Assembly: GCA_018398765.1 (NCBI GenBank)
Contig: JAHBMJ010003871.1
Span: forward strand, 1-49,309
DNA length: 49,309 nucleotides
Reading direction: 5' to 3'
Origin: Chromera velia
Lineage: Eukaryota > Sar > Chromeraceae
The translations under genes were made by a program, and so were the position numbers. Shown here in pieces: positions 22,011 to 34,838 of this stretch; positions within the stretch are counted from its first letter, which is position 1, and every line of letters begins with the position of its first letter. The notes under the pieces were generated by a model, which was not told the DNA's origin, did not search any database, and was given only the letters and a program-made list of their open reading frames with translations.

Positions 22011-23100
22011 TCAATCTGTCTCTCCGCCTGTCTGTGAATGTCTCTTCTTTCCTTGCCTCTGGAGAACCGGTTTGATGTGCCTCAGAAACTTCACCGTCGG
22101 ATACTTCTGCATGCATACAGAAATTCAAAATGAAACTTACCGTTGATGCATTCATGCAGGCACGCATGGAGAGATGAATGAAGAATGAATGAATGAATGA
22201 ATGAATGAATGAATGAATTGACTGTCATATCAGAAATAAAAGGGAGAAACTGACTAAGTTTGCGCACATGCAGACTCTGCATCCAATGCAACGTATCTCC
22301 TGCAGGCATCCAGCCAAGATTGCATCACCGACAGACCCCATCGACCTGTAGACCTCCTCTCTCCCCCCCGTTCTCCCAAATATAAAGGCGTCCCTCCACA
22401 GTTGAGGGCGTTGATTCCATTTCGTAGGTGATGTACTGGTTAAACGCCTCGGAGACTGCCTCGAGCTTCTCCTCCCGCGTCGAATTCTGCAAAACAAAAG
22501 TCTGTGCTTAAACAAATCAAAGTCTAAATCGACAGAGACAGAGTGAGGCAGCAGACATCTGATTAAAGCAGGAGACTGACAGACACACACGCGAAACGCT
22601 TCCTTCCATCCTCAAAAATGGGCGCATGGAATGTTCAAATTATTTGAAATTTGCAGAAGCGTCCGGCTGGGTGCTTGACATGCATTGGCTGACTCTCCGA
22701 CCTTTGTCCTCCCCATTCAATTTGGTTTCCGCATGACTGCGCACGCATGCATGCATGTGCAGGTCCTCGTCGGTGAGGGTCGGGAAGTATTTTCGCACCG
22801 CCTCCACACTGCAGACATTTGCACAGATGCTCGATTCATACAGAACAGGGGGTGTGTCACTGCACGGCGAGATGAAAGCTCTCATGGTCTCCTAGCTGGA
22901 AATTTAGGCTGAGTGCAAAGTGGAAGTCATGTAAGCTTTCGTGTAGAAGAAGATATAGATGAGGGGAAGGGCATGGCTGGATGGAAAGCAAGTTCTAAGA
23001 ATGTAGCGGCAGGAACAATATAGAGAGAAAGGGTCGAAGTGAGGAAGGGAAGAAGCAGACGGAAGAAGAAGCGGCGACTGACGCTGAGTCAAATGTCGCA
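22011..23100 (-). CDS. Gene C: uncharacterised protein, 3' exons only
   Basis: Exons in sense order: 23100-23083 (weak, 18 nt, phase 2 at both ends), 22808 leftwards (VEAVRKYFPTLTDED, donor uncertain: GTGCGC or GTCAGC), 22486-22346 (47 residues including EEKLEAVSEAFNQYITYEM and EGRLYIWENGG), 22299-22255 (EIRCIGCRVCMCANL, five Cys in 15 residues) and 22106-22011 (KYPTVKFLRHIKPVLQ to TGA). Phases fit throughout. Alternatively the second exon is read continuously from Met at 22885. The 5' end, probably between 23.1 and 24.8 kb, was not found. No family recognised; a thioredoxin-like reading of KYPTVKFL is too weak to claim. Confidence 0.5.
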
Positions 23101-24840
23101 CTGAAGTTGAACCTTTGCAAGTGCGGCTATGTGGGGAATATGAGTCCCACCGAAAATCGCAACGGATTTACATCTGTTAGCATTCCATCGCGCTGAAGCT
23201 GTAGCATTCATTTTCAGGCGGGCCCTCTCTCATTCACGCCTGGCAAATTGTCGTTCTCTCGCCGTCTAGCAGAGCTCTCAGTCGAGCGCCGATTTTGAGT
23301 GCTGCATGCAATGTGATATTAATTCATACAGAGTGGACACATTTTACCTTGACATAAGAGCGAACCTACGCGACCCCCCACCCAATCCATACCATACAGC
23401 TCCTCCAGCTGCTCAGAAGAAGATTCAGAGTTTCTCTTGCTGGTATAGAAGAGAGAGAGAGAGTGGGGGGCCCAAAAGAGGTAAAACAACACCAAGAAGC
23501 CCCTTCACTCTCCCCTTCACAAACAACGCTCTGCCCAAAGTAGGTATCTTCGGAATTTTGCGGGGGCTTTACCTACCTTCTCGGTATGGCCTCCACACGG
23601 CATCCCCTCACCTTCTACGCAGTGACCTCGTGGCTGCCGACACACGACGCGCGGCGGGGGGGTGCAGCCTGCAGGCAGCCAGTACCAGACATGGGCGAGA
23701 ATGAGCGTTTCAGCACGTAGATTCGAGAGTGAGAACCCATGGGATCTTTGTGCTGTCATCTACCAATTATTACGAAGGACTCAGGCTCAGAAAAGGTGAG
23801 CATGTGTAGACACCGAGTCCCCAGGCCGTAGCGCCAGGCAGAGAGAAAAGAAAGGAAGACGTGAAGGAGAGAAAAGATGAGCAAAGCAAGACGCCAAAGA
23901 AAGAAAGTCTGCAGGGTCACAAAGCCACATGCAGACGTTTATCCAGGCGGAGTGAAGCAAAGAAATAAAGAGAGCAGAGAGCTTTGCCGAAGTTTACTGT
24001 CCTGTGTCTCAAGTTTGGACTGACGTGCCACTCTGATACATAGACAGAAAGGAAAGAAGACGTACTGACCAAAGGGTATGCAGTGGACCCTTCCGATTGC
24101 TTGCCAGAAATTCGTTTGCAGAGATCTGCAGACAGGCAGTGTGAAAGAAGGTAAGGCATGGTTACTGATCGTCATCAGTGCATGCAACAGATTTTCAGAC
24201 ATGCTTGCTGGAGCTGAAGAGGAAGGGGGGAAATGGGGGAAACTGAGGAATGTAAAAAGATGCGTTCCGCCTTGCCTGATCTTTCAGTCTTCATTTTAAC
24301 AGGCAAGTCAAGGCCCTCCACCAAAATGCAGGACACCCTTACGTGTGCGAATCTAGCTCAAGAGGGCCTGCAGCTAGTCAAATGAGTGACACAATAGCGA
24401 GTCCAGTCTTTGCAACGAAGATCAAACAATGAGACGGCAAGGATACGAGAGTCATCTCTACTGCCAAAGCACCATCCTAAGCAGTCTGCTTTTACTAAAT
24501 TTTTTATCACTCCTTTGCTTCTTAGACGTACTGCAATTCAGCATATAAATGCAAACCAATAAGCAAAAACTGACCTTGAAGAGTTTGACTTTTTGTCCTA
24601 CTTGACAAGGGGTAAGGGCACAGGGTTCCGCACAACAAACTATCGTTGCTTTGTTGGGCCGACTACTCTAGGACTTTTTCTATTCTCCAAAGTATATAAA
24701 TATGAGCAGTTTGAAACGGCGGTTGTCTTTCTCTGTTCATTTTTATCTCATCCATGCAGTGGAGAAATGATCGTGTTGACAGGAACTTTGTGATGATCGA
24801 GGTTTACTATGGTTTACTCATGAATCCTTTGGAGCGCCCC
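23101..24840. other. Unresolved region between gene C and the retroelement
   Basis: Expected to hold the 5' exons and promoter of gene C on the minus strand. Isolated candidates with splice signals exist, for example a minus-strand stretch ending in a GTCAG donor near 24581 that reads TPCQVGQKVKLFK, but no continuous model could be built. No other gene seen. Confidence 0.4.
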
Positions 24841-24849
24841 ACCCTCCAC

Positions 24850-27800
24850 CATCTCCTATGCACACATCCAGAGAGTCAGATGTTCTAGTTTTTCTGTCTC
24901 CCCCTCCTTCTCATCAGAGGCCTGGGCAGCCGGCACAGCACACAACACCGATCCACCGAGGAGGCTCACCAAACGTTTCCGCTACCGCTGGCTCCGTTCC
25001 TCCAACGTCCCCCTCCTGACTCCACACGACCTCCGCCGCCTAGATTTGCTGCCACTCTCTCTGTGGGATGCATATTTGTTGGCAGGGCTTGTAGATGAAC
25101 GGATGTATACAGGCTTCTTCCGCCCCCACCATCTAAAGCAGACAAAAAGGAAGAAAACGCAAAGAGAAGACACAGAGTAGCACCCTGTTTCTCAGCACAA
25201 AGAGCAGACAGGCAGCTAGGCCAGGTGGTGGCTGGTCACGTCCGAACCTCCTCCACCGTTCCTCCCGCCTCCCCCCCGCCTCACACAAACCCCCACACCC
25301 GCCCCAACACCCACCCCCAGCATACAGCATTCTTTGTCGGAGGACTGCTACGACTCAACTTCAAGAAGAGTCACCGTTGGGGCCAGCGTCCGACCCGAGC
25401 CCAACCTATCTGCCCCTTCTCTCTTCTTTTGTTCCTTACCGTCCTTGCGATGTCACTCCATCCCACGCAGCTTGCCCTTCCACAACTTGGACAGCAAGCT
25501 CATGCAGGTCCCCTGGAGCATGGTTCCCCCTAGGGGGACAGAGAGGAAACAACCTCGCGGCCCACATCACCAACGGCAATATACCTGACCCCCTTCCCGA
25601 CCCGTCCCCCCGACTAACATGAGACGACAGCCAGCGCAGAGAACAAGAGGATGTGGTGATGGGAGGCACTGAGGGGGACCGATGAACGACGGTAACCGAT
25701 GGCGGGGCAGCCGCAGCAAGCAGACAGCCGCCTTCAAGGCCACACCCCCACCAATTCACAGGTTTTGACGCAAACGGAAAGCTTTCGGGGTCAGATATAG
25801 AATCTGATGATGGAGAAGAGTCAGAGAGAGAGGCACCCGCCAGGAGTCTAGCAAAGAGCAGAGCACTACCCCTTAACTGGGCAAGAGGAGGACTTGCCCC
25901 AGCAAACCCAGACTCAAGCGCACGAGGGGCACAGGGAAAAAGAAAAAGACTAAACAGACGGTATGCAGAAGACCGCTGGGAGAACCCTATCCTTTCAGCA
26001 ACTGTACGACCCACCGAAGGGAAGGCGAGAGGGAGGCCTAAAGCACGTTCCGATAGAAACAGTGTAGCGAGGGGAGGGGGGGGCGCCTCCAGCTCAAGCA
26101 GCAGCAGCAGCAGTAGCAGCAGCAGCAGCAACCCTGCCGCAGCCATAGCCGCAACAGCAGCAAACTACGGCCAAGTGCCTCTTCAGGGAGGGAATTGGGG
26201 AAGACGAGAGAGGAGAGACAGGATGCAGACCGACCATGATGTCGAGGAAGAAACGGAAGATGAAGGGGAAGAGAGGGCCGACACAGAAGCAGAAGAGGAA
26301 GAAGAAAGAGAGAGAAGAGAAGAGGGGGAAGGAGAGCCGTCAGATAGAGGGTCAGACATCGACGACCTCACAGATTTGTTAGAGCGACGGGAATGGGGAG
26401 AACAGCCACCGGAGGGATAGCAAAGGATCAAAAGAAGGGCAGGCAGAAGCGTGGGGTCACAGCCTGCTGTGAGGGTTGCTTTGTCGACGGGGGGAGCAAG
26501 GGAGGGAGGAGAGAGAGAGGGAGAGGGGGGGGCAGAAAGGAGGGAAAGAGACGATGGGGGGAGGGAGAGAAACGAAAATGAGGAGGATCACGAAGTGACT
26601 ATTGCAGAGTGGGAGGAAAAATGGAAATTTTGGGACTTCGTAGATCTCGAAACCGAAGCCCCCGACGACCTAGACATATCGACGGACAAACATATCAATG
26701 CCACCCTTCGCTCTGCACTGCTTGCCATCCTAGAAGAGTGCGCCCAGAGAATTCAGAGCGATGATCTTGTAGTAGCAGAGAGGGCTTGGAAAGCGCTCTT
26801 CTATTTTCTGTCCCTCTTTCTGAGGGTAGACAGGAGAGGGGGGAATGCATCTCTTGTAGGACGGAGACGCTGAATATCAGCCTTTTGGAGGGGAGAATTT
26901 GAAGTCTTAGTTTTGTCTTTGAGATCCGATATTGTCAGAATGAGAGAAAAACAGATAGAGAAGAGGAAAGGGAGGAAACCGTCACAGCAGGCTGCCAAAG
27001 ACAGTATGCGCCGCCACGTGGATGCCCTCATCAAAGATGGGGCCCTCTCTAAAGCAGTCTCCCGCCTAGGCTCCTTAGGGATCGCTACCCCAAACATGAA
27101 GACATTCCGCAAGCTGAAGGATCTCCACCCCCCGCGTAGGACCCGATACGAGACCAAAGCCCTCGTATCAGACCCACCCCGCCTCGAGCTTACGCTCGAT
27201 TCCCTCCTACAAGCAGCCCGCTCTGCCGTCTGAGGCTCTACCCAGGGAATCTCAGGGTGGCGTTATGAACACATTCGTTTCTTTCTCCCAGGCGACGGAT
27301 CGGGAGGGGGGGGTACAGCAGGGCAGTGTGCTCTCTTCACCGTCGCCCAGCAACTGAGAGCGGGCAACGCCCCTCCGTCCCTTCTTCGCTTACTCACAAG
27401 CGGGAGGTCTTTTGCCCTCAATAAGGACCCAAAAGGTGACAAGGTGAGACCGATCACGATCAGGAACGTGCTCCGAAGATAGGTCACGAAGGCAATCCTG
27501 ATCGAGTACGGGGAGAAGTTTGAGGAATACCTTGGGGCATTGCAGTATGCGGTAAGAACGAGTGCAGGGACAGACAAACTTTTCAGAGCAGTCCAAACTT
27601 GTTTGCAGCTTTGTCCTAACTCCATCCTCCTCCAGATAGATGCAAACAACGCATTCAACACTTGCGACAAACAGAAAGCGATGGACGAGCTGCGTGAGCA
27701 TTTTCCTGAGCTGTTTCGTTTCTTTTCTCTCTGGTATGGTACGGCAGTCCCAATCTTCTTTCGTAACCAGAAAGGCAGACTGCGTACTTTCATGAGTCAA

Positions 27801-29650
27801 GAAGGGGTACAACAGGGAGATGTTGGCCTAAAACCTGCTTTAGAAAAGTTGCAAAAGAGGCTGCATGAGAAGTACGGGAGGGCGGGATGTTTCATAGGTA
27901 CATACATGGATGATCTCTCTCTCACTTTCCCTTCCAGCTCTGCTGATTGTCTAACCTCTACCTGGTCAGATTGTATAGAAATTTTGGGAGAATATGGCCT
28001 GACGCTCAATCTGAATAAGGATAAAAGCGCAGCTTTCTCTCCCAGTTGGAGAGGGAAATCAGAGAGAGAGATCCCACAACAGCGCCCCCCAGGACTAGAG
28101 GTATCGACACAAGGCTACAAGTTGATGGGGGCAAGGGGGGGTGAAGACTCGTTCGTGAACAGCCTGTTCGAAAAGAAGCTAGCAGAAGCAACAAAGCTGG
28201 GGAAGCAAGTGGAGGGGTACGGAGTTCCCCAGGGATGCAGCCTGCTGTTTCGTTACTGCATCTTCCCCAAACTCGTCTACTTGGCGCGGGTGATGGGGGA
28301 CAGACTCCAGACAGACGTATGGGAAAGAGCAGACAAGGAGTTGGGGGAGTCTTTCACCCGCAGCATACGCCTCAGCCCAGAAGAATGGACCCAAAAGCAG
28401 AGCCAGGTGCATCTCCCGTTATGTCAGAGGGGACTGGGGATCCCTTTCTTCCGTTTTATCACGCCAGCGGCCTTAGCAGGCTATGCGGCACACACTCTTG
28501 CAGCAGTGAGGAGCCGATTGACAGAGCAGGGTTTCGGAACACCAACAAAGGCAGACTTTGCAGGTCTGTTTTGGATAAAAAGGGCAGAGCAAGTTTATAC
28601 TGATTGTAGGGGGGGGACCGAACGGGAACTTAGAAAGGTTCCTCGAGTTCTAGAACTTTAGTGGGGGGAGAGAATGGAAGATTGGTTGTTGTGGGAGAGA
28701 CGGGAGGTGTAGCACCTCATGATGGAAGCGCTGCACCTAGTTCAGAGGGAAAAGCTCTTAGCCGCTTTGCCAGCCAAAGGGAAGGCCCGTCTGCGATCCT
28801 GTGCAGGCACAGGCGCTTCCGCTTCGCTGACAGCCATACCGTCTTCAGGTTGGACTCGTATTTCTCCAACCCTTTTTACCATAGCCATCCGTCTCCGCCT
28901 CGGCTTGTCCATTCCAGAGATCAGAAGAAACCCTATCTGTGCGTGTGGAGCCCCGCTGGACGTGGAGGGACAACATGCACAGACCTGCGGGACACGAGGG
29001 GGGGTATGGTGGCGGCAGGAACAAATGAAGGACGCTTTTTGCTCCCTTCTTCAAGGCTTCCGTCACTGCTACGTGACAAGAGAGCCTACGTTTGGGCAGC
29101 TTGGGCTGTCTACCGCAACCTGTCTGGTCGAAGAGAAACAAAAACGCCCCAATTTTCTTGCAGGGCTCCCGTCTGGAGACACAGTGCTCGCCGACGTCGC
29201 TGTCACCCATCCATTTTCCATCGATGCTAACCACCTGCACCGATTTGCAAAAATAGCAGGGTCAGCAGCGAGGGGAATGGAGAAAGTGAAGAACGACAGA
29301 TACGGGGAGATCTGCTCTGAAATCGGTTTCCGTTTTGTGCCGCTTGTTTTTGAAACCTATGGAAGACCAGAGGAGGGAGTAGGAAGGTTTTTGAAAGAAG
29401 TGGCAAAGTTGGGGGCAGGGAGAGTGAGGGGTGGGGAGGGAGATGAAGCAGTCCAAGCAAGGTTAATGGACCGCTACTACAAGCTCTTGTCCTGCACTCT
29501 GCAGCGTTTTGTCGCAGTAAACCTTCTGTCCTCCATCCACAGCAGGAGGGGCACAAAGGGCCCCTTCCAGCCCAAGGGTCTGCTCAGGAAGGAAGTGGCC
29601 GCGTTCTCCGGGTCTTTTGACCAGGAGGGCGCAAACTGAAAGAATTTCTT
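24850..29650 (+). mobile_element. Decayed non-LTR retrotransposon (RT plus restriction-like endonuclease)
   Basis: A plus-strand block of retroelement coding sequence with a different texture from the flanking intron-rich genes. An open stretch at about 24911-25179 contains RRLTKRFRYRWL and LPLSLWDAYLLAGLVDE. From about 25623 one frame (codon starts at coordinates divisible by 3) carries an acidic, Ser- and Ala-rich region, then the reverse transcriptase, then a zinc-knuckle-like CxC...H...C and a PD-(D/E)XK-like LADVAVTHP. No LTRs, poly(A) tail or target-site duplication were identified, so both ends are approximate. Architecture fits restriction-like-endonuclease non-LTR elements; the clade is not assigned. 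Confidence 0.85.
26913..29639 (+). pseudogene. Retroelement reverse transcriptase/endonuclease ORF with in-frame stops
   Basis: One frame runs 2.7 kb without a frameshift but is interrupted by TGA 27231, TAG 27480, TAG 28659 and TAG 28710; upstream in the same frame lie TAG 26418 and TGA 26871. RT landmarks: GWRYEHIR, LNKDPKGDKVRPI, QIDANNAFN (27633-27659), EGVQQGD and the catalytic YMDD (27903-27914). After EGVQQGD the sequence passes directly to VGLKPALEKL, so the usual PLGP-type segment is missing, apparently as an in-frame deletion. C-terminal CACGAPL...H...C (28938-28988) and LADVAVTHP (29187-29213) suggest the DNA-binding and endonuclease parts. Each stop could be a single substitution (for example CGA to TGA). 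Confidence 0.9.
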
Positions 29651-30505
29651 TGGCAATGCGAGAAGACAGAAGAGGGATGGGTAAAAGTGCAAGCAAATGA
29701 ATCGGAAAAGTTTTGGGAACTGAGTTTAAAGAAAGAGTTTTGATGGGGGGTGTTTAAAGGAGGAGTTCTTTAAAGGGATGGAAGATGTGCGGGATGCACC
29801 TCTGCACAACTAAAGTCTTTCTGATTAAAAAGGTAGCCTTTTTTTAATGAAAGAACTGAAGGGTTTTGAAGGTTCTACCCTGCATCCTCTCTGTCTCTTT
29901 TCTCTCTCTTTTGATTGTCCAACCTGTTGTGAGGCCACGATTGATCAGCTGTATCAAGGTGATCGAAGTCACACCTATTTTCGTCGCTGGTAGTCGTAGG
30001 ATGGAATAAATCGACAAACTAGGTTAGATCTGCCTCTCATATATGGGGATGCGGCATGTATGAAAAAACCCTCAATCATCGTTTACGCATGTTTACTCGG
30101 GCATGCCATGTCAGATGCATGTCGCCTCTTACAGAAGGATCATTGACGCACGCTCCGGCCTACGCAACGCGCCGCCACCTAGCTAGCTGTATGGGGCACC
30201 GTACGTGCGCACCCCGCCGGCGCGGGCCTGCATGCATGGGGCGTGGCATATCGATCCTGCATACAGGGCCCGGGGCGCGCCATTCTGGGCCGCCGCGGCC
30301 GCGCCATTGACGCACGCCTGGGGCGCCATTGACGCACGCCTGGGGCCCAATTGACGCACGCGGCACGCCGCGGACTCCACCTGCCCGATCATGCCCGATC
30401 CGAGAAAGAGCCACTTCAGTTTCTCTCCCGTCTTGATTAGTCCAAGAGACATCCATGCACCTATTACAAGAGTGTACCAAAAGTTGACAACGCCAGACTG
30501 CCAAA
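29651..30505. promoter_or_regulatory. Region upstream of RDR, with GC-rich repeats
   Basis: No gene seen. 30141-30370 is strongly GC-rich and holds four copies of ATTGACGCACGC, starting near 30142, 30306, 30328 and 30350. The middle two lie in a perfect 22-bp tandem unit (GCGCCATTGACGCACGCCTG then GG). It also contains TGCATGC and SacII/NotI-like palindromes. Its position just 5' of the RDR start suggests a promoter, but this is inference. Confidence 0.5.
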
Positions 30506-32661
30506 GTGGTACCTCGGAAGAAACGAGGCATCCAGGCGTCGCCGCCAGTGTTGCAGCCGTCTCCTCGCTCCCATCCTATGCCACGCATCACCTCCTTCCA
30601 CTCTCGCTCTAACGACACTGGAGCTGCGATATATTTAAGTGCAGCATCTGATGTTACCGATGAAAATCCACAATTTACCGACCTGGCACCCAGGCGGGAC
30701 CAGACTCGGGATATCCGCTTCGCAGCTCTTTTCCCGCATATCAGTCTGGCCCTGGTGCGGTATGTCAAGACGGAGGTCATGGGAGTGGAACGACGCCTTG
30801 TGAAGCCTTTCGACATCACCAGCAAGGAAATAAAAGCCTGGTGGAATCGATGCCGAAAGGGTGTGAAACTCGGTCAGCTATGTCTCCGTTGCGCATTGCT
30901 GCTTTGGGATTCAACCTGTTGTGTTGTCTAGTGATACGCCCCAGGCCTGTCGTGCTTGCAGGTTCCTTTCACTTCTTCCCTCTCGGCGTCTCAGAGAACA
31001 ACGTGCGAGAGGGGGGCGTCTGGTTTGCCGGTCAACCCATCAGCAGAGGCCCAATTGATGTGGAGAGACTGGCAAGGGAGTGCGGCTTCATGGGATCCAA
31101 CTACTCTGTGAAGGGGTATCTCCGCTTTGGCCTTCTGTTCTCCAGGGGGGAGGCGGTGGGGCTTCCCAGAGACTTCGAGTGGTCTGTTGTACCTGATGTG
31201 GAGAGAAACGGTTTCGTTTTCACGGACGGCAACGGGACCGCAGGGCCAGGTTTCTTTCGCTATCTGCGGGAGGAGCTGGCAGGCAGGAGTGGGGGGAGGC
31301 GGTTTTTCTTCACAACGGTGCAGATCAGATGGGCTGGCTTCAAAGGCACACTCACGATTGACCCGACGCTCCGACCGTACCAGGTCAGAATCGCAGCCCT
31401 GCCTTCATGCAAGCAAGGCTGCGGGTACCAATCAGGAAGGAGACTTTTGAATGGACATTCAGAAGAATTGGATTCGGTAGCAAATTGTCGACTGGCTTCG
31501 TGTTTCTCATCTCAGTGTGCTGTGGTTGCTTCTCGATAAGCACAGTGATCCTTTGACCTTTTGCTCTCGGCCTCTCTTCTGTCAGGTGAAATTCGTGAAG
31601 TCGATGAAGAAATTTGAAGCCTCGAAGAAGTTGGAAGAGCTCCCCAGGCCCATGCACATCCTTTACCATGCAGAGGTGAAACCTGCCAAAATCAGCTTAC
31701 AGGTCTGAACACTAAGGTGTCTCGTCTCCTCCCTTCGTGTATGCTCTCCTCGCTCCTTTCTTGCTGCCGTGCGTCCTCTCTATCTTCTTTCCGCCGCTTT
31801 TTTTCCTTGTTCCCTTTAGACTTTCCCCCACTGCCTTTCGTCCGTTCGATTCCCTCTTTCCTTCTTTCTGTTCTGTTCTCTTCTGTTCTCCTCTCTTCTG
31901 CCCTCCCCTCGCCTCGTAGAAGCTCGCCCTCTTCTGTTTCGGATTCTCAGGGGAAAGGCCCTCAACTCGTGTGTCCAATCCCTGCTGCCTCAGAGACGTG
32001 GAAGGATCTAGTGCTTCTCTCTTCTGCTTTTTGTTCTTTGATGATCCTGTCTCCTCGTACAGTTTCACCTCTAACTCAACCATCGATCATGCATGTCTTT
32101 CATGTCTTCACTCTGGCACCTCGCGCGTCCTTTGCAGTTGATGCTGCCCCTTCGAGCCCTGGGCGTTCCTTCAAAGGTCTTTACCAGCCTGCAAACACAG
32201 GAACTGGGGCTGTTGAGGGAACTGGAGGACCCGACGGTTCTCAGGCTCCAGTATGAAAGGTCGGGATGGAAGACATGCATGCATGCAGGTCGGGAGCTGG
32301 TGGAAAGAGTGGAGGAAAGAAGCGAATGTAGCCCGGGGAGTATAAGAGCACCGTTTCTCCTTTTTTGCTAAAGCAGACGCTTTGCAAAAGATCTGAGAGA
32401 AGTGCCTGAAAAGGTTCATTCCTCACTCGCACGTCTGCATACCTGCAGGGCTGCCCGGCAACTGAAGAGAGCAGGGTTCGATGGGAAGGCGAAGGTGAAG
32501 GAGGGACATGCAAGGCTCCTGAAGGCAGGCCTGCCCATCTCCTGCAACCTCGAAGTTGTCAAGGACATCCAGAATTCGATGATGTCCCGGATTCGGTGTG
32601 TGGTCAAGGGGGCAGACGGCAACATCAAGTCAGGCACACACACACACGCGCACACACATAC

Positions 32662-32727
<66 letters not shown>

Positions 32728-34802
32728 GTGTCAACAGACAAACAGACAAACTATACACTCACACACACACACACACACACACACACGGACATTTACGTGG
32801 GATGCACGCGGACATAGACGTGGGATGGATTCGGCAAAGGATGCTGGTTATCAGGCAAACCGCCAGCGTCCTTCGATCTAGCCAGTGCTTGTTTCCTCAT
32901 TTCACTTTTGAGACTGCCTCCTAACCTGTGTCCACGTCCCTTCCTCTCTCCGTGAGGTGTCGGGTTTGTCTTGCTCCAACAACTGTCTTTCTCTGTCTCT
33001 TCATTTTTGCCTTCCTGTCTCTGGTTCTTGACACAGACTGACACTCTAAGGCTCGAAAAAAAAATACCGTCGGTGAGTAAATGAATGCAGGACCAAATTC
33101 CGACTCTCCGTGGTTGATGCTGAAGGGAAGCCTCGCGCTTGGTACGGAATGGCAGCAATCGATCGCACGGGAATCCTCAAACATGGCGAGGTTTTCGTCA
33201 AGGTGCGTCTGTGTGGTAGGTGAGGTGGTGTTCGCAGGTGTGAGTGCAGAGAGGTAGCTGGGGGAGTCTTTGGAAAGAAGGGGGCACAAATGCAAGCTTT
33301 TGCTGTGCGTGGAGCTGCTCTTCGGCATCAGGCATCATCAGTCGTGCAAGACGACAGGCAGACAGACACCTCTGTCTGCCTCAAAGGCCACTCTCTTGTT
33401 TTCCGTGCGTCTTCACCTGCTGTTCGCCCTTTCTTCTCTTTTGTACAGGTTCCCCATGATCTCCCTGGCAGTGGGAGAACTGAAAGGCGGCCCCTGACTG
33501 GACGTATCGCCATCTGGAAGCACCCCATCTACAAGGCAGCAGGTGAGACTGTGTGTCATGCAGGTTTACGCTTGTTTGACAACTGCATGCGGGGTGAGAT
33601 TCCGAAGCTAGGGGGGCTGGGGCCACTCTTGCCCTTCTCTCACTCCCCAAGAATACGGTGCTCTGTTTTTGCGGGCTTTCTCTCTCTTTTTCAACAACCT
33701 TTCACCCCACTAGAATGCCCTCTTTCTTTCTTTCTTTCTTTCTTTCTGTTCGTTTATGCCGCATGCAGGTGTCCGAACCGTCATTGCCGTCGACGACGAG
33801 CGACTGCACCACTACGAGTCCGAAATCGTCTTTTCGGCACAGGGGCCGAGCCCGAAGCTGTCGGAGGCCTCGGGTGCAGATGCCGATGGAGACCTTATCG
33901 GCTTCACGAACCATCCTGATCTGATTCCCCAGGAAGAGAAGATCAAGAAAACGTGTCGGGATCTGGAGGAGGAGACAGAGACTGTGGAGACCAAGGAAGC
34001 TGCAGCTGCGGAATCCGAAAGCGGTGAGTGTAAGAGAACCACGTGGCTTGTCTGAGGTGTGCCCGCCTGCTTTGCTTTGTTGCGGAATGGATTTATCATG
34101 CACACCGTGTGAGTGCTGTGGGAGGGATGAGTCTCTGTCTCTTGCAACTATGCCGTCTGTCATTCTGTGTCCTTCCTCGTGTGTTTGCAGTTGTGGACGC
34201 GACGCAGGCAGGTGGAGGAAACTCGAGGGGAGTGCTCAGTTGGATCCTTCGTCCTCTGACCTTGTGCATGCGGAGGCGCCGTCCTCTCTTCAACGACGTT
34301 CACTGGGATCTGACAGCGGAGCTCCACCAGAACTCATTGGGTGAGTCGAGCAGCAAGTCTGTGCCGCTTGGGGAAGCCAGCTCTTTTTCCCTGCTAATGC
34401 GATGCATTCCCATTCCCTCGGTCCGTTTTGTTGCCTCTTTCCATATCACGTCTATATCGAAGCTCGTCAATGTGCCTTTTGAACCGGTCTCTTCGCCTAA
34501 AGGGCTTTGCCTCTCTCCTTGCCACGTGTCTTTCTTCCTTCAGGTCTTGTGGACTGGCAAGTGATGCAGCGGTAGGTCGTTTCATTATTTGCTCTTCTTT
34601 TTGGTGCACCTAGACCGCTCATATTGTTCGTGAGCAGAACAACTTTTCCTTTCCATGCGTGCTTCTCTGAACCGTCACAGTGGCTCTGTGTATGTGCGTC
34701 CGTGCGTGCGTGTGTGCCTGTGTATGTTCGTCCGTGTGTGCGTGTGTGCCTGTGTATGTGCGTGCGTGCGTACGTGCATGCTTGCGTGCTTGTGTGTTTG
34801 CG

Positions 34803-34838
<36 letters not shown>

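Noticed and set aside
25436..26146. Long minus-strand ORF with poly-Leu start that mimics a signal peptide
   Set aside because: It is antisense to the retroelement; the Leu run is the complement of a CAG/AGC repeat encoding poly-Ser.
34191..34340. Alternative Ser/Glu-rich frame for the RDR exon after the DxDGD exon
   Set aside because: It requires phase 2 on entry and yields phase 2 on exit, which does not join to LVDWQVMQ and the next exon; the frame VVDATQ...NSLG does.
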